Assembly: GCA_009698675.1 (NCBI GenBank)
Contig: WLPT01000008.1
Span: 1 to 64,000, forward strand
Direction of reading: 5' to 3'
Length of the DNA stretch: 64,000 bases
DNA from: Actinomycetota bacterium
GTDB lineage: Bacteria; Actinomycetota; Actinomycetes; Nanopelagicales; Nanopelagicaceae
The notes below the pieces were generated by a model. That model searched no databases. It saw only the letters and a list, made by a program, of their open reading frames with translations, and had not been told where the DNA came from. Positions 33,464 through 43,354 of the stretch are shown here, piece after piece (within the stretch, counting starts at the first letter, position 1; each line of letters begins with the position of its first letter). The translations under genes and the position numbers were made by a program.

Positions 33464-34570
33464 TTAACTCAAAGTAATTGTAAGAAGCCCTACCTGCGTT
33501 TCAATTAAACTCTGAGCGCCATGATGCCCAACCATCGCGCCCTCTTTTTCAACACGATCTGGATCAAGTAACACAACCTCTCCTTTAGCGATTGCGATTA
33601 CCTCGCCCATTCGGTCAAGAGAATCAGCCGTCACTACCTCACCAAAGAGATCTGCCTCAATCGCCCTCTCTCTGGTAAAGACTTCGGCACGCTCGCCCAA
33701 GAACTCTTGCCATTTTCCGGCTACTTCGCCTCGAGCTGCAGGGCTATCGAACTCAGGAGTTAAGTAAAGATGTCGTGCACGAGGCTCACCTGCAATTACT
33801 GCGATGTTTTCCCGTAGCGGATTGTCTGCGCCGATAACAATCTTTTCTCTAACGTTGATCATTCCGTGATCAGATGTGAGCCATATACGTGTACCTTGCG
33901 GCATTTCGCGCATGAGGCTTGCAAGCATTTGATCAATTAACGTTAGAGCCGCTAACCATTTTTCACTTCCAACGCCATCACTATGACCGGCAACATCTAA
34001 GTCATTAAGATATAGATAAACGAATGAAGGTGTTTTACGCAATGCATCTCTTGTCTGCGCAATTAAATCTGGAACGACGTTGGCGCCACGATACTCAGCT
34101 CCACGAAATACTGCTCGAGTGAACCCACTATTTTCATAACGCTTTGCTGCAACATGTGAAACATGAATACCTTCGGCAATCCCACGCTCAAAAAGCGTTG
34201 GTACCGGCTGCCAATTATTGGGATCGACGCGTTCATCCCATTTAAGCGCGTTCAATACTCTTCCACCGCTTCGCGGCACTTGAACGGTATATCCCAACAT
34301 TCCATGGACACCTGGAAGGGTCCCAGTTGTAAGGGTTGCAAGACTTGTTGCAGTTGTGGATGGAAATGCAGTCTTTACAATTGCGTGTTGGGTAAGGCGA
34401 GCAATCGTTGGCATCGAATGCAGGTATGTATCTAAAACATCTGCACCGAAGCCATCGATCAGGAAGAGGATCTCCCTGCCCATAGGGCTTGGTCCAGCGT
34501 TAATTAAATCCTCGGCAGTACTAAGTCCAAGGCTTGAAAAGATCGATGGAGTTATCTGCGATAAATGCAC
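33464..34570 (-). CDS. alkaline-phosphatase-superfamily phosphodiesterase/nucleotide pyrophosphatase
   Basis: The 368-residue protein shows metal and nucleophile motifs of the family: FLIDGFGADVL, Thr nucleophile in FPSTTATSLATLTTG, LNDLDVAGHSDG, LTSDHGM and MVGHHG. It resembles nucleotide pyrophosphatase/phosphodiesterase-type enzymes; no signal peptide is visible, so it is probably cytoplasmic. The start appears to be a GTG at 34570. It is divergent from psuG. Substrate unknown. Confidence 0.82.
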   Translation of the reverse strand: MHLSQITPSIFSSLGLSTAEDLINAGPSPMGREILFLIDGFGADVLDTYLHSMPTIARLTQHAIVKTAFPSTTATSLATLTTGTLPGVHGMLGYTVQVPRSGGRVLNALKWDERVDPNNWQPVPTLFERGIAEGIHVSHVAAKRYENSGFTRAVFRGAEYRGANVVPDLIAQTRDALRKTPSFVYLYLNDLDVAGHSDGVGSEKWLAALTLIDQMLASLMREMPQGTRIWLTSDHGMINVREKIVIGADNPLRENIAVIAGEPRARHLYLTPEFDSPAARGEVAGKWQEFLGERAEVFTRERAIEADLFGEVVTADSLDRMGEVIAIAKGEVVLLDPDRVEKEGAMVGHHGAQSLIETQVGLLTITLS

Positions 34571-34595
34571 GTGCGTATCTTCTCATTACATCCGC

Positions 34596-34601
34596 TAAGG
34601 T
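34596..34601 (+). promoter_or_regulatory. -10 element of the leaderless psuG-psuK promoter
   Basis: TAAGGT, 7 nt before the ATG at 34609. Confidence 0.5.
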
Positions 34602-34608
34602 TGTACAT

Positions 34609-35511
34609 ATGAAGAGCGTAATTAAGTACTCTGTCGAAGTAGCGCAAGCGATGGCGGCGGGATCACCCATTGTTGCGCTGGAATCAACGATTATTAGTCA
34701 CGGCCTTCCGCGCCCGAGCAATTTGGCCGTTGCAATCGAGTGTGAGGAGATTGTCCGCTCCCTTGGTGCAACGCCTGCCACAATCGCACTCCTTGATGGG
34801 GTTGTACATATCGGTCTTGATCCTGCCGAGCTCAATGCAATTGCCAATCGTGACGATATCTCTAAGGCATCAATCCGAGATCTAGCAATAGTTATTGCTC
34901 AGGGAAAGAGCGCAGCAACTACAGTGGCTGCAACTGCGCACATCGCGGCAACTGCAGGAATTAAGGTTTTTGCAACCGGTGGTCTAGGTGGTGTTCATCG
35001 TGGCGCCAATGAATCCTTTGATGAATCGGCCGACCTAACCGCATTGTCAGAGTTAGATATGACAATCGTGTGCGCAGGGGTAAAATCAATCCTAGATATT
35101 CATGCGACTCTAGAGCGGTTAGAGAGTTTATCAATCGGCTTAGTCGGCTATAAAACCAATCGCTTCCCTGGCTTTTATTTAAATGACTCGGGCTTTGATC
35201 TGGAGCACCGCGTAGAAAGCCCACAAGAAATCGCAGATATTATTAAGGCTCGCACACTAATTGGCACTTCGTCCAAAGCTTTAATCGTGGCAAACCCAGT
35301 AAAGACAGAGATGGCAAAAATACGCCATAACCAGATTCTGGCAGAAGGTTTAGCTAAGGCATCTCAAAATGGAGTTAGTGGCAAAGCGGTAACACCATAT
35401 CTACTCGAACATTTTCATTCCGCATCTGAAGGTGAATCACTGTCGATAAATACCGAAATTATTAAATCTAACTGTGCTCTTGCCGCTGAAATTGCGGTGG
35501 CTTTGAAATGA
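34609..35511 (+). CDS. psuG: pseudouridine-5'-phosphate glycosidase
   Basis: The 300-residue protein has VALESTIISHGLPRPSNL, TIALLDGVVHIGL, a VFATGGLGGVHRGA loop and TNRFPGFY, all typical of PsuG/YeiN. It cleaves the C-glycosidic bond of pseudouridine 5'-phosphate to uracil and ribose-5-phosphate. The stop overlaps the kinase start (ATGA at 35508-35511). The two together form the pseudouridine salvage/detoxification pathway. Confidence 0.93.
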   Translation: MKSVIKYSVEVAQAMAAGSPIVALESTIISHGLPRPSNLAVAIECEEIVRSLGATPATIALLDGVVHIGLDPAELNAIANRDDISKASIRDLAIVIAQGKSAATTVAATAHIAATAGIKVFATGGLGGVHRGANESFDESADLTALSELDMTIVCAGVKSILDIHATLERLESLSIGLVGYKTNRFPGFYLNDSGFDLEHRVESPQEIADIIKARTLIGTSSKALIVANPVKTEMAKIRHNQILAEGLAKASQNGVSGKAVTPYLLEHFHSASEGESLSINTEIIKSNCALAAEIAVALK

Positions 35512-36389
35512 AAAAGGTCCTCTGTATCGGTGACTTAGCGCTAGATGTTATTGCGCAGTTAAAAGAGAGTATCAACTATGGAAATGACACTGCCAGCCGA
35601 ATCTCGACCCACCCAGGCGGGCAAGCGGCAAATGTGTCAACATGGATAACACGCACGAATACAAGGTCCCAGTTAGTTGCCCGCGTAGGAAATGACCCCG
35701 TGGGTTTTGCATTAGTTTCAGATTTAGATAAGTACGGCGTAGAACATATGAATTTAATGCGCTCAGGACGTCCTACCGGCGTAGTTGTTATTTTGGTCGA
35801 TGCCAACGGGGAGCGAACTATGTTTCCAGATAATGGTGCTAACGCTGATTTAGAGGTCAACGATCTTCCACCTCTTGATGATATCGATGGTGCTTACATA
35901 AGCGGTTATGCACTACTTGATTTCCGTAGTCGCGATGCAGTCCTTGCGATGGTTAAGAAGATTAAGGCCGCTGGAATTCCAATATTCTTTGATCCAACTA
36001 CGACCGGGGCAATGAAGATCGTGCCTCTCGAAGAGGTTTTATCGTGGGTAGCTCTTATGGATGGCATCTTGCTTAATGCAGAAGAGGCGCTCTATCTAGG
36101 TTCGGCTACTGAAATTGAAGCAGCCGAGGAGAGTTTGAAGAGATATACCCCGCTTGTAGTAATCAAGCTCGGCTCTCGTGGTGCAATGGCTGTTTATAAA
36201 GATCAATCAGTAAGAGTTCCAGCAGTAACAACTAATGTCGTTGATACAACTGGTGCTGGAGATTCATTTGCCGCTGGCTTTATTCCAATGTGGCTTGAAA
36301 CACGTGACTTGGAGCAGGCTCTTTCGGCTGGAACCTCCCTGGCTGCAAAGTGTGTTGCATCAGTTGGGGCGCGCCCTCCCCTGAATTAA
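35508..36389 (+). CDS. psuK: PfkB-family kinase, probably pseudouridine kinase
   Basis: The 293-residue ribokinase-like protein has the N-terminal PGGQAANVSTWITR segment and the C-terminal DTTGAGDSFAAGF anion-hole/catalytic Asp motif. Overlap with psuG makes pseudouridine the most likely substrate, phosphorylated at the 5' position. By sequence alone another PfkB specificity would be possible. Confidence 0.85.
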   Translation: MKKVLCIGDLALDVIAQLKESINYGNDTASRISTHPGGQAANVSTWITRTNTRSQLVARVGNDPVGFALVSDLDKYGVEHMNLMRSGRPTGVVVILVDANGERTMFPDNGANADLEVNDLPPLDDIDGAYISGYALLDFRSRDAVLAMVKKIKAAGIPIFFDPTTTGAMKIVPLEEVLSWVALMDGILLNAEEALYLGSATEIEAAEESLKRYTPLVVIKLGSRGAMAVYKDQSVRVPAVTTNVVDTTGAGDSFAAGFIPMWLETRDLEQALSAGTSLAAKCVASVGARPPLN

Positions 36390-36415
36390 CCCGTGGAGTT
36401 GGCACAATCTCCCCC

Positions 36416-37936
36416 ATGGCAACGACACCGACAAAGAGCAAGGCTAAGAAACCAACTGGTCCTAAACCTGGAGAGTATCCAGGCAAGATCGTTGATATCG
36501 ATGTCTCCAAAGAGGTCTCAGAATCTTTTCTCGAATACGCGTATTCAGTTATTTACTCACGCGCACTTCCCGATGCACGTGATGGTTTAAAGCCTGTACA
36601 TCGCCGTATCTTGCATCAGATGGCAGATATGGGACTTCGCCCAGAGCGCGGTCATGTTAAGAGCGCGCGCGTTGTCGGTGAAGTCATGGGTAAATTGCAC
36701 CCACACGGTGATGGTGCAATCTATGACGCGCTAGTTCGCATGGCGCAATCTTTCTCGATGCGCCTTCCACTAATCGATGGTCACGGTAACTTCGGTTCAC
36801 TCGATGCCGGTCCTGCTGCAATGCGCTACACCGAGGCTCGACTTGCAACGGCTGCTATGGCAATGGTTGCCGAGGCCGATGAAGATACCGTTGACTTTGG
36901 TCCTAACTATGATGGCCAACTATCTGAGCCACTTGTACTACCTGCGGCATATCCCAACTTACTCGTCAACGGTGGCTCTGGAATCGCAGTTGGAATGGCG
37001 ACGAATATGGCGCCCCACAACTTGGGCGAAGTAATAGCTGCAACTAAATTCTTAATTGAAAATCCAACTGCAACCGTTAAGCAGTTAATGAAATTTATCC
37101 CCGGTCCAGATTTTCCAACTGGTGGTGAATTAGTTGGTCTTGATGGCGTACGCGAGGCATATGCCACAGGTAAGGGATCATTTAAAGTCCGTGCAAGTGT
37201 TGAAATCGAAAAAGTAACGTCGCGCAAAATGGGACTTGTTATTAAGGAACTTCCATTTACTATCGGACCAGAAAAAGTCGTCGAACGTATTGCAGCCCTC
37301 GTAAAGTCAAAGAAAATTCAAGGTATCAGCGACATCATTGATTTAACCGACGGACAGACTGGCACAAATGTCGTGATCGAACTCAAGAATGGCTTTGAGC
37401 CAGAGAAGGTTCTTGAGCAGCTATATGCATTGACTCCAATGGAAGATGCCTTTTCAATTAACGCTGTTGCACTTGTAAAGGGGCGTCCACAGACCCTTGG
37501 GTTAAAAGAGCTTCTTAAGGTCTTTATCGAACACCGCATCGAAGTTGTTCGTCGTCGTAGTGAGTTCCGTAAGGCTAAAGCCGAGGCCCGTTTGACCTTA
37601 GTGGATGGACTATTAAAGGCGATTATCGATATCGATAAGGTTATTAAAATCATCCGGGCTAGTGATGATGCAGCAACGGCCAAAGACAAACTTATGAAGG
37701 ATTTCAAGTTAAATGAGGAGCAGGTCACATATATCTTGGATATGCCTCTGCGCCGCTTGACGAAGATGAGCAAATTAGAACTTGAAACTGAGCAAAAAGA
37801 ACTCAAATCAGTTATCGCCGAACTCACTAAGCTACTTAAGAGCGAGGATGCGATTAAAGCTCAAGTATCTGATGAATTAACTGCCGTATCTAAGTCATTT
37901 GCTACGCCACGTAAGACGAGAATTGGTGCGGCGTAA
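36416..37936 (+). CDS. parC: type IIA topoisomerase subunit A (ParC-like) lacking the C-terminal pinwheel domain
   Basis: The 506-residue protein carries the breakage-reunion core: SRALPDARDGLKPVHRRIL, VGEVMGKLHPHGDGAIYDA, RLPLIDGHGNFGS and the active-site Tyr in AAMRYTEAR, then the tower and coiled-coil region to about 490. It stops after SKSFATPRKTRIGAA, where ParC/GyrA normally continue about 300 residues into the DNA-wrapping beta-pinwheel. The next gene starts 18 nt later, so no remnant of the domain is present. ParC-like sequence and a ParE gene at 41091-43169 point to topoisomerase IV. The ATG at 36416 fits the N-terminus. Confidence 0.9.
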   Translation: MATTPTKSKAKKPTGPKPGEYPGKIVDIDVSKEVSESFLEYAYSVIYSRALPDARDGLKPVHRRILHQMADMGLRPERGHVKSARVVGEVMGKLHPHGDGAIYDALVRMAQSFSMRLPLIDGHGNFGSLDAGPAAMRYTEARLATAAMAMVAEADEDTVDFGPNYDGQLSEPLVLPAAYPNLLVNGGSGIAVGMATNMAPHNLGEVIAATKFLIENPTATVKQLMKFIPGPDFPTGGELVGLDGVREAYATGKGSFKVRASVEIEKVTSRKMGLVIKELPFTIGPEKVVERIAALVKSKKIQGISDIIDLTDGQTGTNVVIELKNGFEPEKVLEQLYALTPMEDAFSINAVALVKGRPQTLGLKELLKVFIEHRIEVVRRRSEFRKAKAEARLTLVDGLLKAIIDIDKVIKIIRASDDAATAKDKLMKDFKLNEEQVTYILDMPLRRLTKMSKLELETEQKELKSVIAELTKLLKSEDAIKAQVSDELTAVSKSFATPRKTRIGAA

Positions 37937-37943
37937 ACTCGGC

Positions 37944-37949
37944 TAGAAT
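37944..37949 (+). promoter_or_regulatory. -10 element of the ABC-F gene promoter
   Basis: TAGAAT, 5 nt before GTG 37955; the close spacing suggests a leaderless transcript. Confidence 0.45.
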
Positions 37950-37954
37950 ACGGT

Positions 37955-39553
37955 GTGATTTCAACTCAAGCCCTAGAACTACGTGCTGGTGCCCGCCTGC
38001 TTGTTAAAGGTGTCACCGTACGTATCAATAGCGGCGACCGCATCGGTTTCGTTGGTCGAAACGGTGCGGGAAAATCAACACTTGCAAAGGTTTTAGCTGG
38101 AGAGACGATGCCGGCAGGTGGTGCGGTCAATCGCACCGGAAAAATCGGTTATCTACCACAGGATCCTCGAACTGGAGATGAGCCTGGCTCTGTCATTGAA
38201 CGAATCCTCTCGGCACGTAACTTAGATCAAATCTCTCATCGCATGCGCCAAGTTGAAGAAGAGATGTCTACTACTGAGGGCGAAGCCCTTGAAAAAGCAA
38301 TGGATAGATACACCCGCGTCGAGCACGAGTTCAGTGCCGCCGGTGGATATGCAGCCACTGCCGAAGCCGAAGCTATTGCAACTTCCCTTGGTGTAACAGA
38401 GGCTGTATTTGGCCATGAACTTTCAACGCTATCTGGCGGTCAGCGCCGACGTATTGAGCTCGCGCGCATCTTGTTTAGCGGCGCCGAAACACTTTTACTC
38501 GATGAGCCGACTAACCACTTAGATGCTGAGTCCATCGTATGGCTGCGCGATTTTCTAGCCAAGTATTCAGGTGGTCTTGTCATCATCTCTCACGATGTTA
38601 ACTTGATTGAAACCGTTGTTAATAAAGTCTTTTACTTAGATGCTAACCGCAACGTCATCGATGTTTACAACTTAGGCTGGAAAGCTTATTTACTTCAGCG
38701 CGAGCAAGATGAGCACCGCCGAAAGAAAGAGCGCGCTAACGCTGAAAAGCGTGCCGAGATTTTGCAGAAGCAGGGCGAAAAGATGCGCGCTAAGGCATCT
38801 AAGGCAACGGCTGCCCAAGGCATGTTACGACGTGCTGAAAAACTACGTTCTGGTCTTGAAGATGTTCGCGTGAGCGACAAAGTCGCCCGCCTTCGCTTTC
38901 CAACCCCTGCCCCATGTGGAAAGACCCCTCTATCTGGTGAAGAGCTTTCAAAATCTTATGGATCCCTCGAGATCTTTACCGATGTTTCATGTGTTATCGA
39001 TAAGGGATCACGTGTTGTAATCCTTGGTCTTAACGGTGCGGGCAAAACTACGCTGCTTAGAATTCTGGCCGGCGAACTTGAATCTGACACAGGCACTGTT
39101 GAACATGGTCACGGTCTAAAAATCGGTTACTACGCCCAGGAGCACGAAGGGCTGGACTTTGAGCGCACAGTTCTTGAGAACATGATGTCGGCTACCCCTG
39201 ATCTGCGCGAGCCTGAGGCACGTAATACTCTGGGTTCTTTTCTTTTCATCGGTGATGATGTTCATAAGCCAGTTAAAGTCTTATCAGGTGGTGAGCGAAC
39301 TCGTCTTGCTCTGGCAGTCCTTGTTGTATCGGCCGCCAACGTTTTACTACTTGATGAGCCAACAAATAACTTAGATCCAGCATCTCGTGCTGAAATTCTT
39401 GGGGCTTTAAGTGAGTATCAAGGCGCAGTAATCATGGTTAGCCACGATGAAGGCGCAGTTCAATCCTTAAAGCCTGAGCGCGTTATCTTGTTGCCTGATG
39501 GTGATGAGGATCTATGGAAAGACGAGTACTTCGACTTAGTCTCTATCGACTAA
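37955..39553 (+). CDS. ABC-F family ATPase
   Basis: The 532-residue soluble protein has two ABC cassettes: Walker A GRNGAGKST with LSGGQRRRIELARIL in the first, and GLNGAGKTT with LSGGERTRLALAVL in the second, joined by a charged coiled-coil linker (about 245-310). There are no membrane segments. ABC-F proteins act on the ribosome to rescue or gate translation. Which subfamily is uncertain. Start GTG 37955. Confidence 0.9.
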   Translation: MISTQALELRAGARLLVKGVTVRINSGDRIGFVGRNGAGKSTLAKVLAGETMPAGGAVNRTGKIGYLPQDPRTGDEPGSVIERILSARNLDQISHRMRQVEEEMSTTEGEALEKAMDRYTRVEHEFSAAGGYAATAEAEAIATSLGVTEAVFGHELSTLSGGQRRRIELARILFSGAETLLLDEPTNHLDAESIVWLRDFLAKYSGGLVIISHDVNLIETVVNKVFYLDANRNVIDVYNLGWKAYLLQREQDEHRRKKERANAEKRAEILQKQGEKMRAKASKATAAQGMLRRAEKLRSGLEDVRVSDKVARLRFPTPAPCGKTPLSGEELSKSYGSLEIFTDVSCVIDKGSRVVILGLNGAGKTTLLRILAGELESDTGTVEHGHGLKIGYYAQEHEGLDFERTVLENMMSATPDLREPEARNTLGSFLFIGDDVHKPVKVLSGGERTRLALAVLVVSAANVLLLDEPTNNLDPASRAEILGALSEYQGAVIMVSHDEGAVQSLKPERVILLPDGDEDLWKDEYFDLVSID

Positions 39554-39579
39554 CCCTTAAGCTCCATAAACATCTCTTA

Positions 39580-41028
39580 CTATCCAATCTCTATGGAAAC
39601 TAAGTCTCCATCAAAAGAAGAGGATACGTTAGAGATTGTAATATTCTCATAAACTAGAGAATCACCAGGCGTAAGCAAACCTGGCGCCAGCCGTGACTGA
39701 GTTTTTCCATTAAGAAGAGGGCTCAGGGTGACAATAGGCCCTTGCCCATTGTTAATGGACGTATCAAGAACGTAAACGAGGACTCCCTCTTGTGTGATTT
39801 TATCAAAACCTCTATTTCGACGACTCTCAATACAAAGTATTTTCCCTTGGCTGAGTTTAATGAAAATGCTTTTTGTAATAGTGTTTTTGTCTTCTAGGGA
39901 TGCAATGTAACGAACTGCTTTCTTCGGAGAATTATTCATACAATCCACTTGATTATCGGGCAGCCAACCCGCCAGGAATCTGTGCCACGCAAATAATTCA
40001 ACTCCAATATATGCATTCATTAAATCCCAAATGCCGCTAGCGGCGTGATACTCCTCTGCATTAGTGCCCTTAAAAATATAGAGATCTTTAAATCCCAACC
40101 AAGCATGACCATATTCATGCACCATGAGCCAGTCCCCGGAAGATCTTCCTGCTGCAAAAACTGTCTGCTTTGCGATGCCGCTAGGAGTGTCAAAGGTCAT
40201 ACCTGGCTGAATTTGATTAATATCATTTTCTTCCCAGCGGGCAGTTTCCATTTCGACTAAATCGTATGACTTCACATCGAGATTGGGTGAAGTCAATTCG
40301 TACATCTGCTTAATAAAGGCAGACCACTCATCGCTTGGATTCTGCCCAGGCATTAAGCCATACTCCGAACGAGTCTTTGGGGCATTAATCCATAAGCTCT
40401 CTGCCGGAATTATCCAATCTACTCCGCTGACTCCATAAGAAACCGCGGAGATGAATTTGTTCATCGTTGAACCTTCATCGATAAACTGCTGCAGGTCACT
40501 TGGAGAAAATTTCTTGTCAGGAAAGGAAATTGGCAGTGCTAATACCTTCAACGGTCTATTCGTCGGCGCAAAGATTGTTGGTCTTGGGAATCCCATAGAG
40601 ATTCCTGGATTTCTAGGTGGACTAGGAATGAGATCCTCTATTTTGCAGAAAGCAATTCCTTGATCACTTGCCTTACTTGAAATTCGAGGGTCATTAACCA
40701 ATGAGACTGCAGGTAAAGTCGGTGTCGGTGTCGGTGTCGGTGTCGGAGTCGGAGTCGGTGTCGGAGTCGGAGTCGGTGTCGGAGTCGGAGTCGGTGTCGG
40801 AGTCGGAGTCGGTGTCGGTGTCGGAGTTGGTTTCTTAACTAATGCGCCTTTGTTCCATACAAGTTTTTTGCCGGATTTAATACAGGTGAATTTCTTACCG
40901 GCGCTATTTGAGGTAGCACCGACTTTAGAGCAGAGAGCACCCGCTTTAGGCGCGGCGGCAGTGCTGGCTGAAGAAAATACGGAACCAAGAAACAGGCACA
41001 TCACAATTACAAGAGCTCTCCGGCGCAT
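39580..41028 (-). CDS. secreted M6-like metalloprotease-related protein with Thr-Pro stalk
   Basis: The 482-residue protein has a signal peptide (about 1-27), a small module ([20 protein letters not shown], about 31-60, two Cys), then about 19 Pro-Thr repeats (about 67-105) and a large C-terminal domain with [14 protein letters not shown], an HExxH zinc motif with downstream residues resembling M6 (immune-inhibitor-A-like) peptidases. The stalk probably projects the domain from the cell surface. Substrate unknown. ATG 41028 is 6 nt after minus-strand TATCCT. The HExxH supports a peptidase, but activity is unproven. Confidence 0.65.
   Translation of the reverse strand: MRRRALVIVMCLFLGSVFSSASTAAAPKAGALCSKVGATSNSAGKKFTCIKSGKKLVWNKGALVKKPTPTPTPTPTPTPTPTPTPTPTPTPTPTPTPTPTPTPTLPAVSLVNDPRISSKASDQGIAFCKIEDLIPSPPRNPGISMGFPRPTIFAPTNRPLKVLALPISFPDKKFSPSDLQQFIDEGSTMNKFISAVSYGVSGVDWIIPAESLWINAPKTRSEYGLMPGQNPSDEWSAFIKQMYELTSPNLDVKSYDLVEMETARWEENDINQIQPGMTFDTPSGIAKQTVFAAGRSSGDWLMVHEYGHAWLGFKDLYIFKGTNAEEYHAASGIWDLMNAYIGVELFAWHRFLAGWLPDNQVDCMNNSPKKAVRYIASLEDKNTITKSIFIKLSQGKILCIESRRNRGFDKITQEGVLVYVLDTSINNGQGPIVTLSPLLNGKTQSRLAPGLLTPGDSLVYENITISNVSSSFDGDLVSIEIG
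40716..40830. repeat. hexanucleotide tandem repeat coding for the Thr-Pro stalk
   Basis: On the plus strand GTCGGT and GTCGGA units alternate for about 115 bases, roughly 19 copies, encoding Pro-Thr dipeptides on the minus strand. Each unit is 6 bases, so copy-number change keeps the frame. Confidence 0.9.
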
Positions 41029-41034
41029 ACGATG

Positions 41035-41040
41035 AGGATA
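41035..41040 (-). promoter_or_regulatory. -10 element of the leaderless M6-like gene promoter
   Basis: Minus-strand TATCCT, 6 nt before the ATG at 41028. Confidence 0.5.
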
Positions 41041-41090
41041 GAGTCAAAAGAGATTAAAACAAGGGTTGAGCTGGTATTAACTCCAACTTT

Positions 41091-43169
41091 TCAAGCGTCG
41101 ATGTGGTCGCGATCGATTTCAGCGTTAGCAATGAACTCTTTACGTGGGGCAACATCACTGCCCATCAATAGCTCAAACATCGCCTCGGCTGACGTTGCAT
41201 CAGAGACGGTAATACGGCGCAACGTACGTGCATCTGGATCCATCGTTGTTTCGCGCAACTGATCTGCATCCATTTCGCCAAGACCTTTGTAGCGTTGAAT
41301 CGGCTCTTTCCACTTCTTGCCATTCTTTTTTAGGTCAGCGGTGATCTTCTTCATCTCGTCATCGCTATATGTATAAATGTATTGACCCTTCTTGCCTCCC
41401 CCGCCCATAACTTCAATGCGGTGAAGTGGTGGGATTGCGGCAAAGACTCGGCCAGAATCAATCAGCGGTCGCATGTAGCGATACATCAAAGTCAGCAATA
41501 AACAACGAATATGCGCGCCATCAACGTCAGCATCGGACATCAAAATAATTCGTCCGTAACGCGCTTCATCGAGTTCGAAGGATTTACCAGAGCCGGCACC
41601 GATTACTTGAATAATTGATCCGCACTCTTTATCTTCGAGCATCTGCGAAAGCGATGCCTTCTGAACGTTAAGGATTTTTCCGCGGATCGGAAGGATTGCT
41701 TGGAACTCACTATTGCGTGCAGCTTTAGTCGTGCCAAGAGCTGAATCACCTTCTACGATAAATAACTCAGTACGCGTGACATCCTCTGAGCGACAATCTG
41801 AGAGCTTTGTAGGAAGCGATGATGACTCAAGGGCGTTCTTACGTCGCTGTAGGTCCTTATGAGCTCGTGCACTGATTCGTGTACGCGATGCTGCAGCGAT
41901 TTTTTCTAGAACTAGGCGACCATTGGCCTTATCAATTCGCTTTGAAGTGTTGAAATACTCTTTCATTTTTTCAGCGACAACAGCAGTGACGATTCGAGTT
42001 GCTGCGGCAGTTCCAAGAACCTCTTTAGTCTGGCCTTCAAACTGTGGCTCTGACATACGGACAGTAATAACGGCCGTCATGCCTTCGAGAATGTCGTCTT
42101 TAATAACATCTGCCTCTTTGTTGGCCAGAGTCTTACTCGATCGAAGCGCCTCGTTTATGACCTTAACGAGTGAGCGTTCAAAGCCAAGTACGTGCGTGCC
42201 ACCCTTAGGGGTTGCAATAATATTTACAAAGGAGCGTTGGGTTGTCTCAAATCCATTGCCCCACTTCATCGCAATATCGACCTCCATATCACGTTCAACC
42301 TCAGTCGAAACCATATGGCCCTTGTCATCTAAAACTGGGACCGTCTCCTGATAATGACCAGTACCGTAAATACGGATTACATCGCCGACTGGTTCATCAG
42401 GCTGCAGGAAATTACAGTATTCAGTAATGCCACTCTTATGAAAGAAAGTTTCAGAAGTTTTAGCTTTGCTGCGATTATCGTTAACAATCAATGTTAAGCC
42501 TGGGACTAAATAGGATGTTTGACGGGCACGATCATAAATATCTTCAAGCTCAAGCTCTGCCTCTTTAAGGAAAATCTGCTTATCCGACCACCACTTAATA
42601 CGAGTACCGGTAACTTTGCTAGAAATCTTTCCAATTACACGCAGGCCCGATGCAGGCTCAAATGGAGCCTTAGGTCCATCGCCATCAAAGATGCCTGCAG
42701 TGCCACGTTGGAATGACATCCAGTAAATCTTTCCATCGCGATCGACTTCGGCATCAAGACGAGATGCAAGTGCGTTAACAACCGATGCGCCAACACCATG
42801 CAGGCCGCCAGAGGCAGCGTAAGAACCCCCACCAAACTTTCCACCGGCATGTAGCTTTGTTAATACAACTTCAACACCTGTTAGGCCAGTCTTAGGCTCT
42901 TTATCAACGGGGATTCCGCGACCATCATCATGGACTTCAACGGAGCCATCGGCCTCAAGATTAATTTCGATTTTTTTGCAGTGTCCTGCTAAAGATTCAT
43001 CTACTGAGTTATCGATGATCTCCCACAAACAGTGCATGAGCCCACGTGAATCTGTGGAGCCGATATACATACCTGGGCGCTTGCGAACGGCATCAAGGCC
43101 CTCAAGAACCGCTAAATCCTTTGCGGTATAGCTATCCTGCACATTTGTCGCAATATCTTTTTCAGCCAC
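41091..43169 (-). CDS. parE: type IIA topoisomerase subunit B (ParE-like)
   Basis: The 692-residue ATPase subunit has the GHKL fold (LEGLDAVRKRPGMYIGS, IDNSVDE, DDGRGIPVD, GGLHGVGASVVNAL), the transducer, and a TOPRIM domain with LFIVEGDSALG and LMSDADVDGAHI, then QRYKGLGEMDADQL. The sequence follows actinobacterial ParE more than GyrB (ending motifs and neighbours). It pairs with the ParC-like subunit at 36416-37936. The GTG at 43169 is 8 nt after minus-strand TAACCT. Confidence 0.93.
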   Translation of the reverse strand: MAEKDIATNVQDSYTAKDLAVLEGLDAVRKRPGMYIGSTDSRGLMHCLWEIIDNSVDESLAGHCKKIEINLEADGSVEVHDDGRGIPVDKEPKTGLTGVEVVLTKLHAGGKFGGGSYAASGGLHGVGASVVNALASRLDAEVDRDGKIYWMSFQRGTAGIFDGDGPKAPFEPASGLRVIGKISSKVTGTRIKWWSDKQIFLKEAELELEDIYDRARQTSYLVPGLTLIVNDNRSKAKTSETFFHKSGITEYCNFLQPDEPVGDVIRIYGTGHYQETVPVLDDKGHMVSTEVERDMEVDIAMKWGNGFETTQRSFVNIIATPKGGTHVLGFERSLVKVINEALRSSKTLANKEADVIKDDILEGMTAVITVRMSEPQFEGQTKEVLGTAAATRIVTAVVAEKMKEYFNTSKRIDKANGRLVLEKIAAASRTRISARAHKDLQRRKNALESSSLPTKLSDCRSEDVTRTELFIVEGDSALGTTKAARNSEFQAILPIRGKILNVQKASLSQMLEDKECGSIIQVIGAGSGKSFELDEARYGRIILMSDADVDGAHIRCLLLTLMYRYMRPLIDSGRVFAAIPPLHRIEVMGGGGKKGQYIYTYSDDEMKKITADLKKNGKKWKEPIQRYKGLGEMDADQLRETTMDPDARTLRRITVSDATSAEAMFELLMGSDVAPRKEFIANAEIDRDHIDA

Positions 43170-43177
43170 GGGGCCAA

Positions 43178-43183
43178 AGGTTA
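43178..43183 (-). promoter_or_regulatory. possible -10 of the parE promoter
   Basis: Minus-strand TAACCT lies 8 nt before the GTG at 43169. Confidence 0.4.
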
Positions 43184-43354
43184 TCGCCCGAGGTGATGAT
43201 TCAGGGGCAAGCGCGCCGAATTCATCTCAAATACTGATAATCGGCGTATTATCCGTCGATTCTCAGTAAATTACTTCGATATTAACGAGCGGGGAATAAG
43301 TAGACATGGTTTGATGTTCCATAGGAAGAAGCAATACCGAGAACGGAGAGAGAT

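Noticed and set aside
37937-37954. ParC CTD loss as a frameshift or sequencing error.
   Set aside because: No pinwheel-like sequence follows in any frame; the ABC-F gene with its own promoter-like element begins at once.
40716-40830. Tandem repeat considered as a possible CRISPR array.
   Set aside because: Units are six bases with no spacers and they code for a Pro-Thr stalk in an intact gene.
41041-41090. Possible terminator of parE (imperfect GTTGGAG...CTCAAC hairpin followed by T-rich bases on the minus strand).
   Set aside because: The stem has a bulge and is too weak to list as a terminator without a folding calculation.
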